Source: G965247775 sp965247775 (GTDB lineage: Bacteria > Chloroflexota > Dehalococcoidia > Bin125). Taken from it: 64,000 nucleotides of DNA. Location: the NCBI GenBank assembly GCA_965247775.1, contig OZ252031.1:2046001-2110000 (forward strand). Reading direction: 5' to 3'. The notes below the pieces were generated by a model. The model worked only from the letters and a program-made list of their open reading frames with translations, was not told the origin of the DNA and ran no database searches. This document shows positions 44,982 to 53,250 of this stretch, piece after piece. Numbering within the stretch: position 1 is the stretch's first letter; each line of letters opens with the position of its first letter. The position numbers and the translations under genes are program-made.

Positions 44982-46061
44982 ATGCGGTCGCTCCTTCGCC
45001 CTCTCCAGGGTGCCCGCCGCCAGGCCACGCTGGCCGGCCTCGCCCTGGCCGGGATCCTGCTCGTCGCCTGCGGCGGCTCCACCGGCTGCCCGCGCGAGAT
45101 CGAGTCCCCGGCCGACTTCCAGGGCTGCACCGTGGGCTTCAAGAGCGTGGTCCAGGCGGAGTTCCTGGCCATGCTCAACGCCCACAACCTGGACCGCGAC
45201 GACGTGGAGCTGGTCAGCGTAGGCTTCAATCCTGTCGTCCTGGCCGAGGGACAGGTGGACGTCTACCCAGTCTTCCTGGACAACGAGCCGGACATCTTGG
45301 AGCGGGTCATCGGCGTGCCGGTGCGCGTCTTCCAGGCGGCCGACGCGGGCATTCCCACGCTGGGAGTGAGCTACGTCGTCAGCGAGGACCTGCTGGCCGA
45401 CCCCTCGCGCCGGGAGGCGCTCCACCGCTTCCTCCTCGCCACGATGCACGGCTTCGCCGCCGCGCAGGCGGATCCGGGCGGCGCCATCGAGGACACCCGC
45501 GCCTTCCTCAGCGACGAGGCCGACCTCGTGCATGAGCGCTTCATCCTGGACACCGACCTCGCCAACGCCGTGTCCGCCCTCACGGATGTCAACGGCCTGG
45601 GTTGGTTCACGGAGCAGCAGTTCCAGGATCTGCACGACCTTCTGCTGCAGTTTGCGGGACTGCCCCAAGCCACGGACATCCCCTCCGCGCTGGACCGCTC
45701 GCTGTTGGAGTCGGTCTACCGCAACGGCGTCTTGCTGCCGTTGGACTCGGTGGATGCCTCAGAGCGGCTCTCCCTCACCTTCATGGCGGGCTTCCGGGCC
45801 CAAGCCAATCTGCCCTTCGTGGCCGCCTACGTCGCCGACCAGCGCGGCTTCTTCGACGCCGTGGGCCTGGACGTCACCATCCAGCACTCCGGCCAGGGCG
45901 AGCACATCCGCCTCCTGCTCAACAACGACGTGGACATCACCACGCAGCCGGCCTCGGAGGCGCTGCAGCGTCGCGCCGATCCGGGCGCGCCCCTGGTGGC
46001 GGTCGCGCTGTTCGGGCAAACCGGCGATCTGGGCTACGCGGTGCTGGCCGAGCGGGAGTAG
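44982..46061 (+). CDS. NMT1/THI5-like substrate-binding lipoprotein, circularly permuted
   Basis: Periplasmic-binding-type lipoprotein with lipobox LVAC (C30). The 359-residue chain has all the segments of an NMT1-class protein but in the wrong order. Residues 41-254 (ESPADFQGCTVGFKS ... GLGWFTEQQFQDLHD ... SVYRNGVLLPL) are what normally forms the second part. Residues 263-359 (LTFMAGFRAQANLPFVAAYV ... VALFGQTGDLGYAVLAE) are what normally comes first after the signal peptide. In the usual order AVLAE is followed directly by the SGI.SPADFEGKTVGFK segment. The junction (LDSVDASERLS) looks like a linker. It pairs with the NitT/TauT-type ATPase and permease nearby. Substrate unknown. Confidence 0.85.
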   Translation: MRSLLRPLQGARRQATLAGLALAGILLVACGGSTGCPREIESPADFQGCTVGFKSVVQAEFLAMLNAHNLDRDDVELVSVGFNPVVLAEGQVDVYPVFLDNEPDILERVIGVPVRVFQAADAGIPTLGVSYVVSEDLLADPSRREALHRFLLATMHGFAAAQADPGGAIEDTRAFLSDEADLVHERFILDTDLANAVSALTDVNGLGWFTEQQFQDLHDLLLQFAGLPQATDIPSALDRSLLESVYRNGVLLPLDSVDASERLSLTFMAGFRAQANLPFVAAYVADQRGFFDAVGLDVTIQHSGQGEHIRLLLNNDVDITTQPASEALQRRADPGAPLVAVALFGQTGDLGYAVLAERE

Positions 46062-46082
46062 GGGCACGCGGCGCCGGGGCGC

Positions 46083-46595
46083 TCAGCCGGCCGCGACGGC
46101 GGCCTTCTTCTTGCCGAACTTCTCCTGGCCCGGAGTGGGCTCGTCGTCCGGGTAGTGCTGCTTCTTGAGCAGATCACGCTCGGGGAAGATATGCACCGCG
46201 TCCCAGCCGCAGGACTGCTCGCAGAGGCGGCAGCCGGTGCAGTTCTTCTCGATCACGACCGCCTGGCCGAAGAAGTCCCCGGCCGCCTCGGTGTTCTGCA
46301 GCTCCAGCGCGTCGAACGGACAGACGTTGATGCAGATCTCGCAGCCGGAGCCGATGCAGAGGTCGGAGACGACGACGGCCTTGGGCCATTCCTTCTTGGG
46401 GAACTTGCGGCAGAGGTCGCCCGCCTCGTCCAGGATGGCCTCCACGGGACAGACGGTGCCGCAGGCCCCGCACTCAATGCAGAGCACCGGATCGATGTAG
46501 TGGATGACGTTGCGCTCGCCCCAGATGGCGTTCGTCGGGCAGCGGTTGATGCAGGCCGTGCAACCGATGCAGTTCTCCACGATCTCGTAGGTCAC
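46083..46595 (-). CDS. ferredoxin with four [4Fe-4S] sites
   Basis: 170-residue polyferredoxin. Four cysteine sets: C9/C12/C15/C19, C39/C42/C45/C49, C80/C85/C88/C92 (one spacing is x4, CIGSGCEICINVC) and C119/C122/C125/C129. The C-terminus is Lys/Ala-rich. No membrane segment. It lies alone between the binding protein and the peroxiredoxin-like gene, convergent with the former and divergent from the latter. Electron-transfer partner unknown. Confidence 0.93.
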   Translation of the reverse strand: MTYEIVENCIGCTACINRCPTNAIWGERNVIHYIDPVLCIECGACGTVCPVEAILDEAGDLCRKFPKKEWPKAVVVSDLCIGSGCEICINVCPFDALELQNTEAAGDFFGQAVVIEKNCTGCRLCEQSCGWDAVHIFPERDLLKKQHYPDDEPTPGQEKFGKKKAAVAAG

Positions 46596-46710
46596 GGAGC
46601 CTCCCGGCGCGGCGCTTAGCGGACGCGCGCCGTCAGTATAGTCGGCAGCCCTGAAGCGGCAATGACGGCGGGGCGGCCGCCGGCCGCCCCGTCCCGCGTA
46701 CGTTCGGGGC

Positions 46711-46716
46711 TAGACT
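46711..46716 (+). promoter_or_regulatory. -10-like hexamer before the peroxiredoxin-like gene
   Basis: TAGACT, 42 nt before the ATG, which has its own GGGAGG ribosome-binding site. No clear -35. Confidence 0.4.
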
Positions 46717-46758
46717 GGGCGCGCCCATGGCCCGTCCACGGACGACAGGGAGGCCGCG

Positions 46759-47418
46759 ATGCCGGACACGATCGAGCCCCAGCTGGCCGCGCTGCGAGAG
46801 GCTGCGCCCTCGCGGCTGCCGGCGGACATCATCGCGCTCACGGAGACGATGATCGCGGATCTGGAGCGCTCGCACGTCGCCAAGGCGCCGGACATCGGCG
46901 ACGCCGCGCCGGACTTCACCCTCCCTGGGGCAGCCGACGGCCGCGCCTACCGCCTGAGCGAGGCGCTGCGCAGCGGGCCCGTGGTGCTCTCGTTCTATCG
47001 GGGACAGTGGTGACCGTACTGCAACCTTGAGGTTCAAGGTCTTGAGCAGATCTACCCCGACATCCAGGCCCTTGGCGGTGCCATCTTCCTCATTGGTCCC
47101 GAGACCGAAGAGCACGCGCGGACCCTGATGGAGAAGACCAAGGCCACGATCCCGCTGCTCTACGACCTCGACGGATCGGTGATCGACCGCTACGGCCTGC
47201 TCTTCACCCCCCCACCCGGGATGCAGGCGGCCTACGAGCGGGTGGGGCACCCGATCGTCCAGGCCAACCCCAGCACCGGGATGCAGCTCCCCATTCCTGC
47301 AACTTATGTCGTCGCGTCCGACGGCCTCATCGCCGCCCGCTACATCAACGCGGACTACACCTACCGGATGGAGCCGGCCGACGTGCTCCAGGCCGCGCAG
47401 GCCGCTGCGGGCGTCTGA
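46759..47418 (+). CDS. AhpC/TSA-family peroxiredoxin-like selenoprotein (TGA at codon 85)
   Basis: Thiol peroxidase-like protein of 219 residues if TGA (47011-47013) is read as selenocysteine. Before it: GDAAPDFTLPGAADGR and VVLSFYRGQW; after it in the same frame: PYCNLEVQGLEQIYPDIQALGG. Homologs have W-C-P-Y-C here, so the TGA replaces the peroxidatic cysteine of a CxxC and gives U85-x-x-C88. The frame stays open and protein-like to 47418 (IPATYVVASDGLIAARYINADYTYRMEP). A SECIS-like hairpin follows the TGA. GGGAGG precedes the ATG. Seen conventionally it would be two fragments, 46759-47013 and 47128-47418. Confidence 0.9.
47024..47040 (+). promoter_or_regulatory. SECIS-like hairpin after the peroxiredoxin-like TGA
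   Basis: Perfect 7-bp stem ACCTTGA / TCAAGGT closing a GGT loop. The loop begins 17 nt after the TGA. A G in the first loop positions and this distance match bacterial SECIS rules. Confidence 0.75.
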
Positions 47419-47524
47419 CGAACGCACGCACGGAACCGGAAGGGCCTCGGCGGCGTCTGGTGGTACGATCGCGGTACCCGGCGGCAAGCCGCCGTGCGAC
47501 GGTGACGTACGTCGAACGGACGAC

Positions 47525-48865
47525 ATGCACAAGCGGACCTTCCTCCTCGCGGCCCTCTGCCTTGGCATAATCCTGCTCACGGCGGCCTGCGGCGGCGGCG
47601 ACGATGCCGCCCCGGTCGCCGAGGAGCCGGCCACTGGCGCGCCCCCCAGCGACGAACCCGAAGCCGCCCCCCCCGCCCAGCCGGCTCAGCCCGCTCAGCC
47701 CGCCGAGCCGGAGCCGGCCGCAGAGCCGGCCGTCGAAGAGCCACCGATCGAGGAACCCGCGACCGAGGAACCGGCCGCCGATCTGCCCAGCGACACGCTG
47801 GCGTACGGCGGAACGCTGCAAGGGAGCGTCATCTCGCCCGACGAACCGGCCCAGTTCCGCTTCGAAGGCGCCGAGGGCGACCTGGTTCGCATCCGCGTCG
47901 ACGGGCTGGACGGCATGGACCCCATCGCCACGCTGCTGGAGCCCAACCGCACCGAAGTCCTCGTCAACGACGACGAGAGCTTCGCCAACCGGGACGCGAT
48001 GATCGTGGCCAGGCTGCCCAGCGGCGGCTTGCAGGTGATCCGAGTGACGCCCTTCGACGCAAACTCAGGCGGGGAGTTCATCCTCAGCCTGGAGCAACTG
48101 CAGCCGGAAACCGCCGACAACTCGGCCATCATCTCCATCGGGGACACGGTCGAAGCGCGACTGCACTCTCCAGACGACGTGGATACCTTCGAGTTCAGCG
48201 GCGACGCCGCCCAGCGCGTCCGCATTCGCGCCGACGGCGCCGTCGGCGTCGACACGCTGATGGAGATCTTTGACCCCGGCCGCGTCCCCCTCGATGTCGA
48301 CGACGACTCCGGCCACGGCCTGGACGCGGAGATCGAGTTGGATTTGCCGGTCAGCGGGAGCTACCGCGTCGATGTCCGCGGCGCCATCGTGGGTGTGCTT
48401 CCCTTCGGCGGCGTCCGAGATCGCCACAAGATCGGGCCCTACACGTTCAGCGTGGAAGCCGTGGGCGACCCTGTCGAGCCCAGCGGCCCCACCGCCACGG
48501 CCCTCACCAGCCTGGCCCTCACCTACCTGGACGCCGTGCAGCAGGGCGACGCACTCACCATCTTCGGCCTCTCCGGCCCCGAGCAGATCGACCAGAGGGG
48601 CTGGCGGTCGGCCGACGACGTCCCCCGGGACCTGGTCCGCCTGCAGGATGTCGTGACGGCCGGCGCTGCCGGCGAGGCCAGCGCCACCATCGAGGGCCAG
48701 CGGGCGCGCGTCAGCGTGGGCATCGCCGTCCCCGGCGCCGGGGCTGAGGCGACCTTGCGCTTCGACGCGGTCAACGTCAACGGGCAGTGGCTCGTGGACT
48801 TCATGCAGCGCACCGACGCCTCCGTCGATCTCGGCGCCGTCGCAGACGCCCCGACCGACACCTAG
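47525..48865 (+). CDS. secreted lipoprotein with two PPC-like domains
   Basis: 446 residues. Signal peptide ending LLTAAC (C22), then a Pro/Glu/Ala-rich spacer to about residue 85. Two similar beta-domains follow (GTLQGSVISPDEPAQFRFEGAEGDLVRIRV and GDTVEARLHSPDDVDTFEFSGDAAQRVRIRA), each resembling bacterial pre-peptidase C-terminal domains. The last 120 residues look like an NTF2/DUF4878-type domain (LALTYLDAVQQGDALTIFGL ... NGQWLVDFM). No protease domain is attached. Role unknown; surface-exposed lipoprotein inferred. Confidence 0.78.
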   Translation: MHKRTFLLAALCLGIILLTAACGGGDDAAPVAEEPATGAPPSDEPEAAPPAQPAQPAQPAEPEPAAEPAVEEPPIEEPATEEPAADLPSDTLAYGGTLQGSVISPDEPAQFRFEGAEGDLVRIRVDGLDGMDPIATLLEPNRTEVLVNDDESFANRDAMIVARLPSGGLQVIRVTPFDANSGGEFILSLEQLQPETADNSAIISIGDTVEARLHSPDDVDTFEFSGDAAQRVRIRADGAVGVDTLMEIFDPGRVPLDVDDDSGHGLDAEIELDLPVSGSYRVDVRGAIVGVLPFGGVRDRHKIGPYTFSVEAVGDPVEPSGPTATALTSLALTYLDAVQQGDALTIFGLSGPEQIDQRGWRSADDVPRDLVRLQDVVTAGAAGEASATIEGQRARVSVGIAVPGAGAEATLRFDAVNVNGQWLVDFMQRTDASVDLGAVADAPTDT

Positions 48866-48919
48866 CGCCGTCGCCGGATCCCGCAACCGCACTTCGTCAC
48901 GAGTCGCTGGCCCTCGCGT

Positions 48920-48942
48920 TATAATTGCTGGATGGCGCAATT
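48920..48942 (+). promoter_or_regulatory. promoter and operator of the zinc sensor/exporter pair
   Basis: A consensus -10 TATAAT (48920-48925) overlaps the inverted repeat AATTGC-N8-GCAATT (48923-48942). Binding of the ArsR-type repressor encoded 22 nt downstream would block the promoter. This AT-rich patch stands out in a very GC-rich region. Confidence 0.65.
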
Positions 48943-48963
48943 GTTCCATCGAGCTACTGAAGG

Positions 48964-49278
48964 ATGAGCGGCGGCAACGCCCCACTCTCCCCCGCCGCCG
49001 CCGCGCCCGTGGCCGAGGTCTTCGCCACCCTCGCCGACCCCACCCGCCTGCGCATCCTGCACGCGCTGCGGGAAGCGGAACGCACCACCAGCGACTTGGC
49101 AACGGCCCTGAGCCTCAGCGATTCCGCCGTCTCGCACCAGGTGCGCACCTTGCGGCAGACCCGGGCCGTGGTCAGCCGCCGCAGCGGCAAGCAGGTCTGG
49201 CATCGCCTGGCCGACGCGCACATCCGTGCGTTGATGGAACAGGGGCTGGCGCACGCTGCCGAGCAGCGGGCGCCATGA
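48964..49278 (+). CDS. ArsR/SmtB-family metal sensor (alpha-5 zinc type)
   Basis: 104-residue winged-helix repressor released from DNA by metal. The HTH is DLATALSLSDSAVSHQVRTL. The helix 5 metal site matches the SmtB pattern D-x-H-x10-H-x2-E exactly: D84, H86, H97, E100. There is no cysteine site in helix 3, so zinc (or cobalt) rather than arsenic or cadmium sensing is expected. The stop overlaps a CDF exporter gene by 4 nt, giving a sensor-exporter operon. Confidence 0.92.
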   Translation: MSGGNAPLSPAAAAPVAEVFATLADPTRLRILHALREAERTTSDLATALSLSDSAVSHQVRTLRQTRAVVSRRSGKQVWHRLADAHIRALMEQGLAHAAEQRAP

Positions 49279-50267
49279 GCCACTCCCATGGACCCCGCGT
49301 CCCCCTCGACTCGGGCCGCGCCGCAACACGCCGCCGCTTGCGCTGGGCCCTGGTGCTCGCGCTGGCGGTCCTGGGCCTGGAGATCGTGGGGGCGATCGTC
49401 AGCAACAGCCTGGCCCTGGCCGCCGACGCCGGCCACGTCCTGGGCGACGCCCTGGCCGTCGGCCTGGCGCTGGCCGCGCTTTGGCTGGCCGGGCGGGAAG
49501 GGAGCGCCCGCCGCACGTTCGGCTGGCATCGCGCGGAGATCATGGCCGCCTGGCTCAACGGAAGCGCGCTGCTGGTCGTCGCCGGTGTTCTGATCTGGCG
49601 CGCGCTGGAGCGCATCGGCGACGACCCCGAGGTGAGGGGTGCGGCGCTGCTGGGCTTCGCGCTGGTTGGCCTGCTGGCCAACCTCGGCAGCGCGGCCTTG
49701 CTGCGCCGGGACCAACGCCAGAACCTCAACGTGCGCGGGGCCTACTACCACGTCCTGGGCGACGCCCTGGGCTCGCTGGCGGCGCTTCTGGCGGGCCTGG
49801 TCATCCTCACCACCGGCTGGGTCGCGATTGACCTGATCGCCAGCATCGCCATCGCTGCTCTCATCATCCTGGGCGCCCTGCGCCTGCTGGTCGAAACCGC
49901 CGACGTGCTGTTGGAAGCGGCGCCCCCGGGGCTGGACGTGACCAGCGTGGAAGCGGAGGTCCTAACCCTGCCGGGCGTCCGCGGCGTGCACGATCTCCAC
50001 CTCTGGACCGTCACCTCCGGCTTCCCCTCCCTCTCGGCACATCTGGAGATCCAGGAAGGCCTCGATCCGTTCCAGATCCTGCTCCCCGTCGCGGAGCGGC
50101 TGCGTGAACGTTTCGGGCTGGAACACGTCACCCTGCAGCCCGAGACCGCTCGCCTGCACGCGGCGATGGCCTGCTGCCGCTTCCCCGACAGCCCCCGCGA
50201 GGTGCGGCCCGCGTCCCACGACGATCCGCTGGCGCCACCCGGCGCTGATTGGGACTTTCCCCCATAG
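49275..50267 (+). CDS. cation diffusion facilitator (zinc exporter)
   Basis: 330-residue six-helix exporter. Transport-site motifs are DAGHVLGD (H54, D58) in helix 2 and YYHVLGD (H159, D163) in helix 5, an HD-HD arrangement that favours zinc. The C-terminal cytoplasmic domain (VRGVHDLHLWTVTSGFPSLSAHLEI) is complete, and an extra tail with a CC pair follows. Coupled to the ArsR-type sensor upstream. Confidence 0.94.
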   Translation: MSHSHGPRVPLDSGRAATRRRLRWALVLALAVLGLEIVGAIVSNSLALAADAGHVLGDALAVGLALAALWLAGREGSARRTFGWHRAEIMAAWLNGSALLVVAGVLIWRALERIGDDPEVRGAALLGFALVGLLANLGSAALLRRDQRQNLNVRGAYYHVLGDALGSLAALLAGLVILTTGWVAIDLIASIAIAALIILGALRLLVETADVLLEAAPPGLDVTSVEAEVLTLPGVRGVHDLHLWTVTSGFPSLSAHLEIQEGLDPFQILLPVAERLRERFGLEHVTLQPETARLHAAMACCRFPDSPREVRPASHDDPLAPPGADWDFPP

Positions 50268-50315
50268 GCCCCACCCCAACGCCGTCCCTACGATCCCCGC
50301 GGATAGGGGACCTCC

Positions 50316-50791
50316 ATGCACGGCTCAACCCGGCGCTGTGGGTTCCGTCGTGCCGCTCCGCCGACGCTGCTCGGCCTGCTGGTCCTGCTCGCGTCGCTGC
50401 TGCCGAGCGCCACCACGCTCCCGCCGCTGCCCCGCGCGACCAGGCCTAGTCCTGGTAGCTGACCTTCACGCGCACGACGCCGCTCTTCGACCTGAACGAC
50501 CGCCTCATCTTCGATGCGAGCGGCAGTGGCATCGTGCGATCACTGGACGGGGGCGCTCGCGCCGTCACCGTCGATGCGGCACGGCTGGAGTTGATCGCGT
50601 CGCTTCTCAGCGCCAACGACTATTTCCGCGGCTATCCCAGCGACAGCGGCTGCTGCTTCCACTACCGGCTCACCGTGCGGGCGCCATCCGGCGGCGGCGC
50701 CACAATCGAAACGGACGGCCTGGGGCTCTCCGGAGCGCTGATGCAGACGGTGGACCAGCTGATCGCGGCGCTGATCGCCGGGCTGAGCTGA
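50316..50791 (+). pseudogene. frameshifted secreted protein
   Basis: A signal peptide in one frame (TLLGLLVLLASLLPSATTLPPL, ATG at 50316) runs into a TGA at 50460. The protein-like mature part continues in another frame from about 50459 to 50791 (LTFTRTTPLFDLNDRLIFDASG, then RLELIASLLSANDYF, SGCCFHYRL). Both halves together would form one secreted protein of about 158 residues. A single-base indel near 50450-50460 explains this; the sequence cannot say whether it is real or a sequencing error. The 85-codon frame from GTG 50534 is only its 3' part. Confidence 0.6.
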
Positions 50792-50815
50792 GGCGGGCTG
50801 GCGTCCGGTCTGCGG

Positions 50816-52318
50816 CTACCCCGCGGCCCGGGTGCGCTCTGCCAGCACCTCGGACAGGTAGGCCAGCATGGTCGGCACGGCCTGGTGGGCGGACGCGAGC
50901 GCCGTCACGACCAGATCCGCTCCGTTGACGTTGTCGCCGCCAGCGAAGACCCCCGGCTCAGACGTCCGCCCCGCCTCGTCCGTCACCACCTGGCCCCAGT
51001 CGTCCACGATCACACCGGAGTCGGGGCCCAGCGGCAGAGCGTCCACCTCGTAGCCCACGGCGACGGCGACCGCGTCCGCGTCGATGACGAAGTTGGAGCC
51101 CGCGATCGGGGAAGGGCGCCGCCGGCCACTCTCGTCCGGCTCGCCCAGCTCCATATGCACACATTCAATGCCGCTGACCGCGCCGTCCCGGCTCAGCAGC
51201 TTCACGGGCGTGGTCAGGTACTCGAAGTGCACGCCTTCCTCACCGGCGTGCCGGCGTTCCTCCTCGCGCCCAGCCATTTCGTTGGCGCTGCGGCGATAGA
51301 GCAGGGTCACCTGCTCCGCACCGAGGCGCACGGCCGATCGCACGCAGTCCATGGAGGTGTCGCCGCCTCCGACCACCACCACGTTGCTCCCCACGAAGGG
51401 CTTCTGCTGCTGCCCCGGGGGCAGATCATCGGCGGGCAGATTGGCGCGGACGAGGAAGTCGCTCGCGCCATACACGTGCTCGAGTTCCTCGCCCTCCAGC
51501 CGCAGCTGGCGCCCCAGCCCGGCCCCGTGCGCCAGGAAGACGGCGTCGTACTCGCGCAGCGCTTCCCAGGGAATGTCGCTGCCAAGCGTGACGCCGGTGC
51601 GGAACTCCACGCCGCCTTGGACCAGCGCCGCCACCTTCGCGTCCACGATCGACTTCGCTGACTTGAAGTTGGGGATGCCATAGCGCAAGACTCCCCCCGC
51701 CTTAGGCCAGGACTCGAAGACGCTGACCCCGTGGCCGGCGTCGCGCAGCGTCTCGGCCATGGTCAGTCCGGCGGGCCCACTCCCCACGATGGCCACGCGG
51801 GCCCCGCTTTCGGCAACGGGAGAGGGAATGGGGAAGCCGCCTCGCTGCTTGCGGTCCCAGTCCGCGATGAAGGCTTCCAGCTTGCCGATCGCCACCGGCT
51901 TGGCGTTCTTGCCGACCACGCAGTGGCCTTCGCACAGGTTTTCCTGCGGGCAGAGGCGGCCGCAGAGTTCGGGCATCTCGCTCGTGGCGCGGAAGACGGC
52001 CGCGGCCTCGGCGATGCGGCCTACCTCCAGCAGCAGGAGCGCGCCGGGGATGTCATTGCTGACCGGGCAGGCCTTGATGCACGGGGCAGCCGGACACTGA
52101 ATGCAGCGCTGCGCCTCGAACATGGCCGGCTCCGGCGTGTAGCCGTAGTAGACCTCGTCCCAGTTGTGGATGCGCTCGAAGGGCGTCTGCTTGGTGACGT
52201 GGTGGGGGGGGATCCGCAGACGGCTCTTGCGGTCGATCGGCTGGCCCGGCGGCTTGCGGGATGGGCGGGCCGCAGACCCCTCCGTACGGGCCGTCCCGGC
52301 TTCGGCGTCCGCGGTCAT
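50816..52318 (-). CDS. glutamate synthase small-subunit-like NAD(P)H oxidoreductase
   Basis: 500-residue GltD/NfnB-type flavoprotein. N-terminal Fe-S ligands (CIQCPAAPCIKACP and CGRLCPQENLCEGHC) are followed by an FAD fold (VAIVGSGPAGLTMAETL) and an NAD(P) fold (VVVVGGGDTSMDCVRSA), ending with VFAGGDNVNGADLVVTALASAHQA. No large-subunit gene is adjacent, so it may serve another oxidoreductase. GGAGGG precedes the ATG. The roughly 360 nt to the divergent YjbQ gene hold only promoter-like sequence. Confidence 0.9.
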   Translation of the reverse strand: MTADAEAGTARTEGSAARPSRKPPGQPIDRKSRLRIPPHHVTKQTPFERIHNWDEVYYGYTPEPAMFEAQRCIQCPAAPCIKACPVSNDIPGALLLLEVGRIAEAAAVFRATSEMPELCGRLCPQENLCEGHCVVGKNAKPVAIGKLEAFIADWDRKQRGGFPIPSPVAESGARVAIVGSGPAGLTMAETLRDAGHGVSVFESWPKAGGVLRYGIPNFKSAKSIVDAKVAALVQGGVEFRTGVTLGSDIPWEALREYDAVFLAHGAGLGRQLRLEGEELEHVYGASDFLVRANLPADDLPPGQQQKPFVGSNVVVVGGGDTSMDCVRSAVRLGAEQVTLLYRRSANEMAGREEERRHAGEEGVHFEYLTTPVKLLSRDGAVSGIECVHMELGEPDESGRRRPSPIAGSNFVIDADAVAVAVGYEVDALPLGPDSGVIVDDWGQVVTDEAGRTSEPGVFAGGDNVNGADLVVTALASAHQAVPTMLAYLSEVLAERTRAAG

Positions 52319-52582
52319 CGCCGGATCCCTCCGCTCGGAAAAGGCGCGGCGCCCCCTCTACTCTGATTAGCGGTCCGACCGCGCCTTCGGGTTAGCCTAC
52401 GACGACTCCTGCCCCCGACCGACCACTCCCAGCCTATCGACAACCGCCGATGCGGAACGCTTGCGGGCAACAGTGCCCGGCGGGACGAGCGCCCACCCGC
52501 CTGGCCGTCGCGAGCGCGTCGACAAGTGCACAGACATAAGCAACACCGGCGGCAAAGCGTGCCGGGGGCGGGCCGCCTGTGG

Positions 52583-52588
52583 TATGTT
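52583..52588 (+). promoter_or_regulatory. -10-like element upstream of the YjbQ gene
   Basis: TATGTT about 95 nt before the start. No -35 consensus. The only promoter-like signal I can point to in the 52319-52682 intergenic region. Confidence 0.3.
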
Positions 52589-52682
52589 GCGGCCGATCGG
52601 GAACGGGGTTCATTCTCTTTACCCCCGGCCGGATCAGAACTCATCCGTGGTTGTTTGGAGTTGTTCCCGACAAGAGGCTGAC

Positions 52683-53204
52683 ATGGCAGCACCCCAGCCT
52701 GCGGGTGGTGTGCAAGCCGCGCCGATCGCGATAGGTCCCAACGGGCACGCCTTCGGGCTCGCGCAGCATCACTTGGAGTACACCACCGAGATCGGACCGT
52801 CATTCCTCGACATCACTGAGGATATCCACCGTGCCGTGGAGGACTCTGGACTGCGCTGGGGCCACGTCACCATCTTCTCCAACCACACGACCGCGGCCAT
52901 CCGGCTGCAGGAGAACGAGCCTCTCCTGATTGAGGACCTTAAGGACTTCCTTCGCCGCATCGCGCCGCAGGAAGGCTATTACCGCCATAACGACTTCGAG
53001 GTCCGCACCGTCAACATGCACGAGGATGAGCCCAAGAACGGCCACAGCCACTGCCAGCACGTGCTGCTGAGTTCCAGCGAGACTGTGCCGTTGCTCGACG
53101 GCCATCTGCAGCTGGGCCAGTTCCAGAGCGTCTTCCTGATCGAACTGTGCCAGTCCCGCGAGCGCCGGGTGACGGTCAGCATCATGGGCACGCAGGGCGA
53201 TTGA
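52683..53204 (+). CDS. YjbQ/UPF0047 family protein
   Basis: 173 residues. Family blocks: NHTTAAIRLQENEPLLIEDL, GHSHCQHVLLSSSETVPLLDG and GQFQSVFLIELCQSRERRVTVSIMG. Conserved His and Asp/Glu residues in these blocks form a metal site in structures of the family. Thiamine-phosphate synthase activity has been reported for members, but it is uncertain here. The first 20 residues are a low-complexity leader. Confidence 0.9.
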   Translation: MAAPQPAGGVQAAPIAIGPNGHAFGLAQHHLEYTTEIGPSFLDITEDIHRAVEDSGLRWGHVTIFSNHTTAAIRLQENEPLLIEDLKDFLRRIAPQEGYYRHNDFEVRTVNMHEDEPKNGHSHCQHVLLSSSETVPLLDGHLQLGQFQSVFLIELCQSRERRVTVSIMGTQGD

Positions 53205-53250
53205 GCCGCCGCCGACAGCCCCAGGGCCGTCCCTGCCGGGGCGGCCTGCC

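Noticed and set aside
47011..47013. TGA in the peroxiredoxin-like gene as an ordinary nonsense mutation
   Set aside because: It lies exactly at the catalytic cysteine codon, downstream sequence is intact, and a SECIS-like hairpin follows; a random stop would not give all three.
50460..50462. Third possible selenocysteine TGA in the secreted protein
   Set aside because: In-frame reading past it meets another TGA after ten codons; the conserved continuation is in a different frame, so a frameshift explains it.
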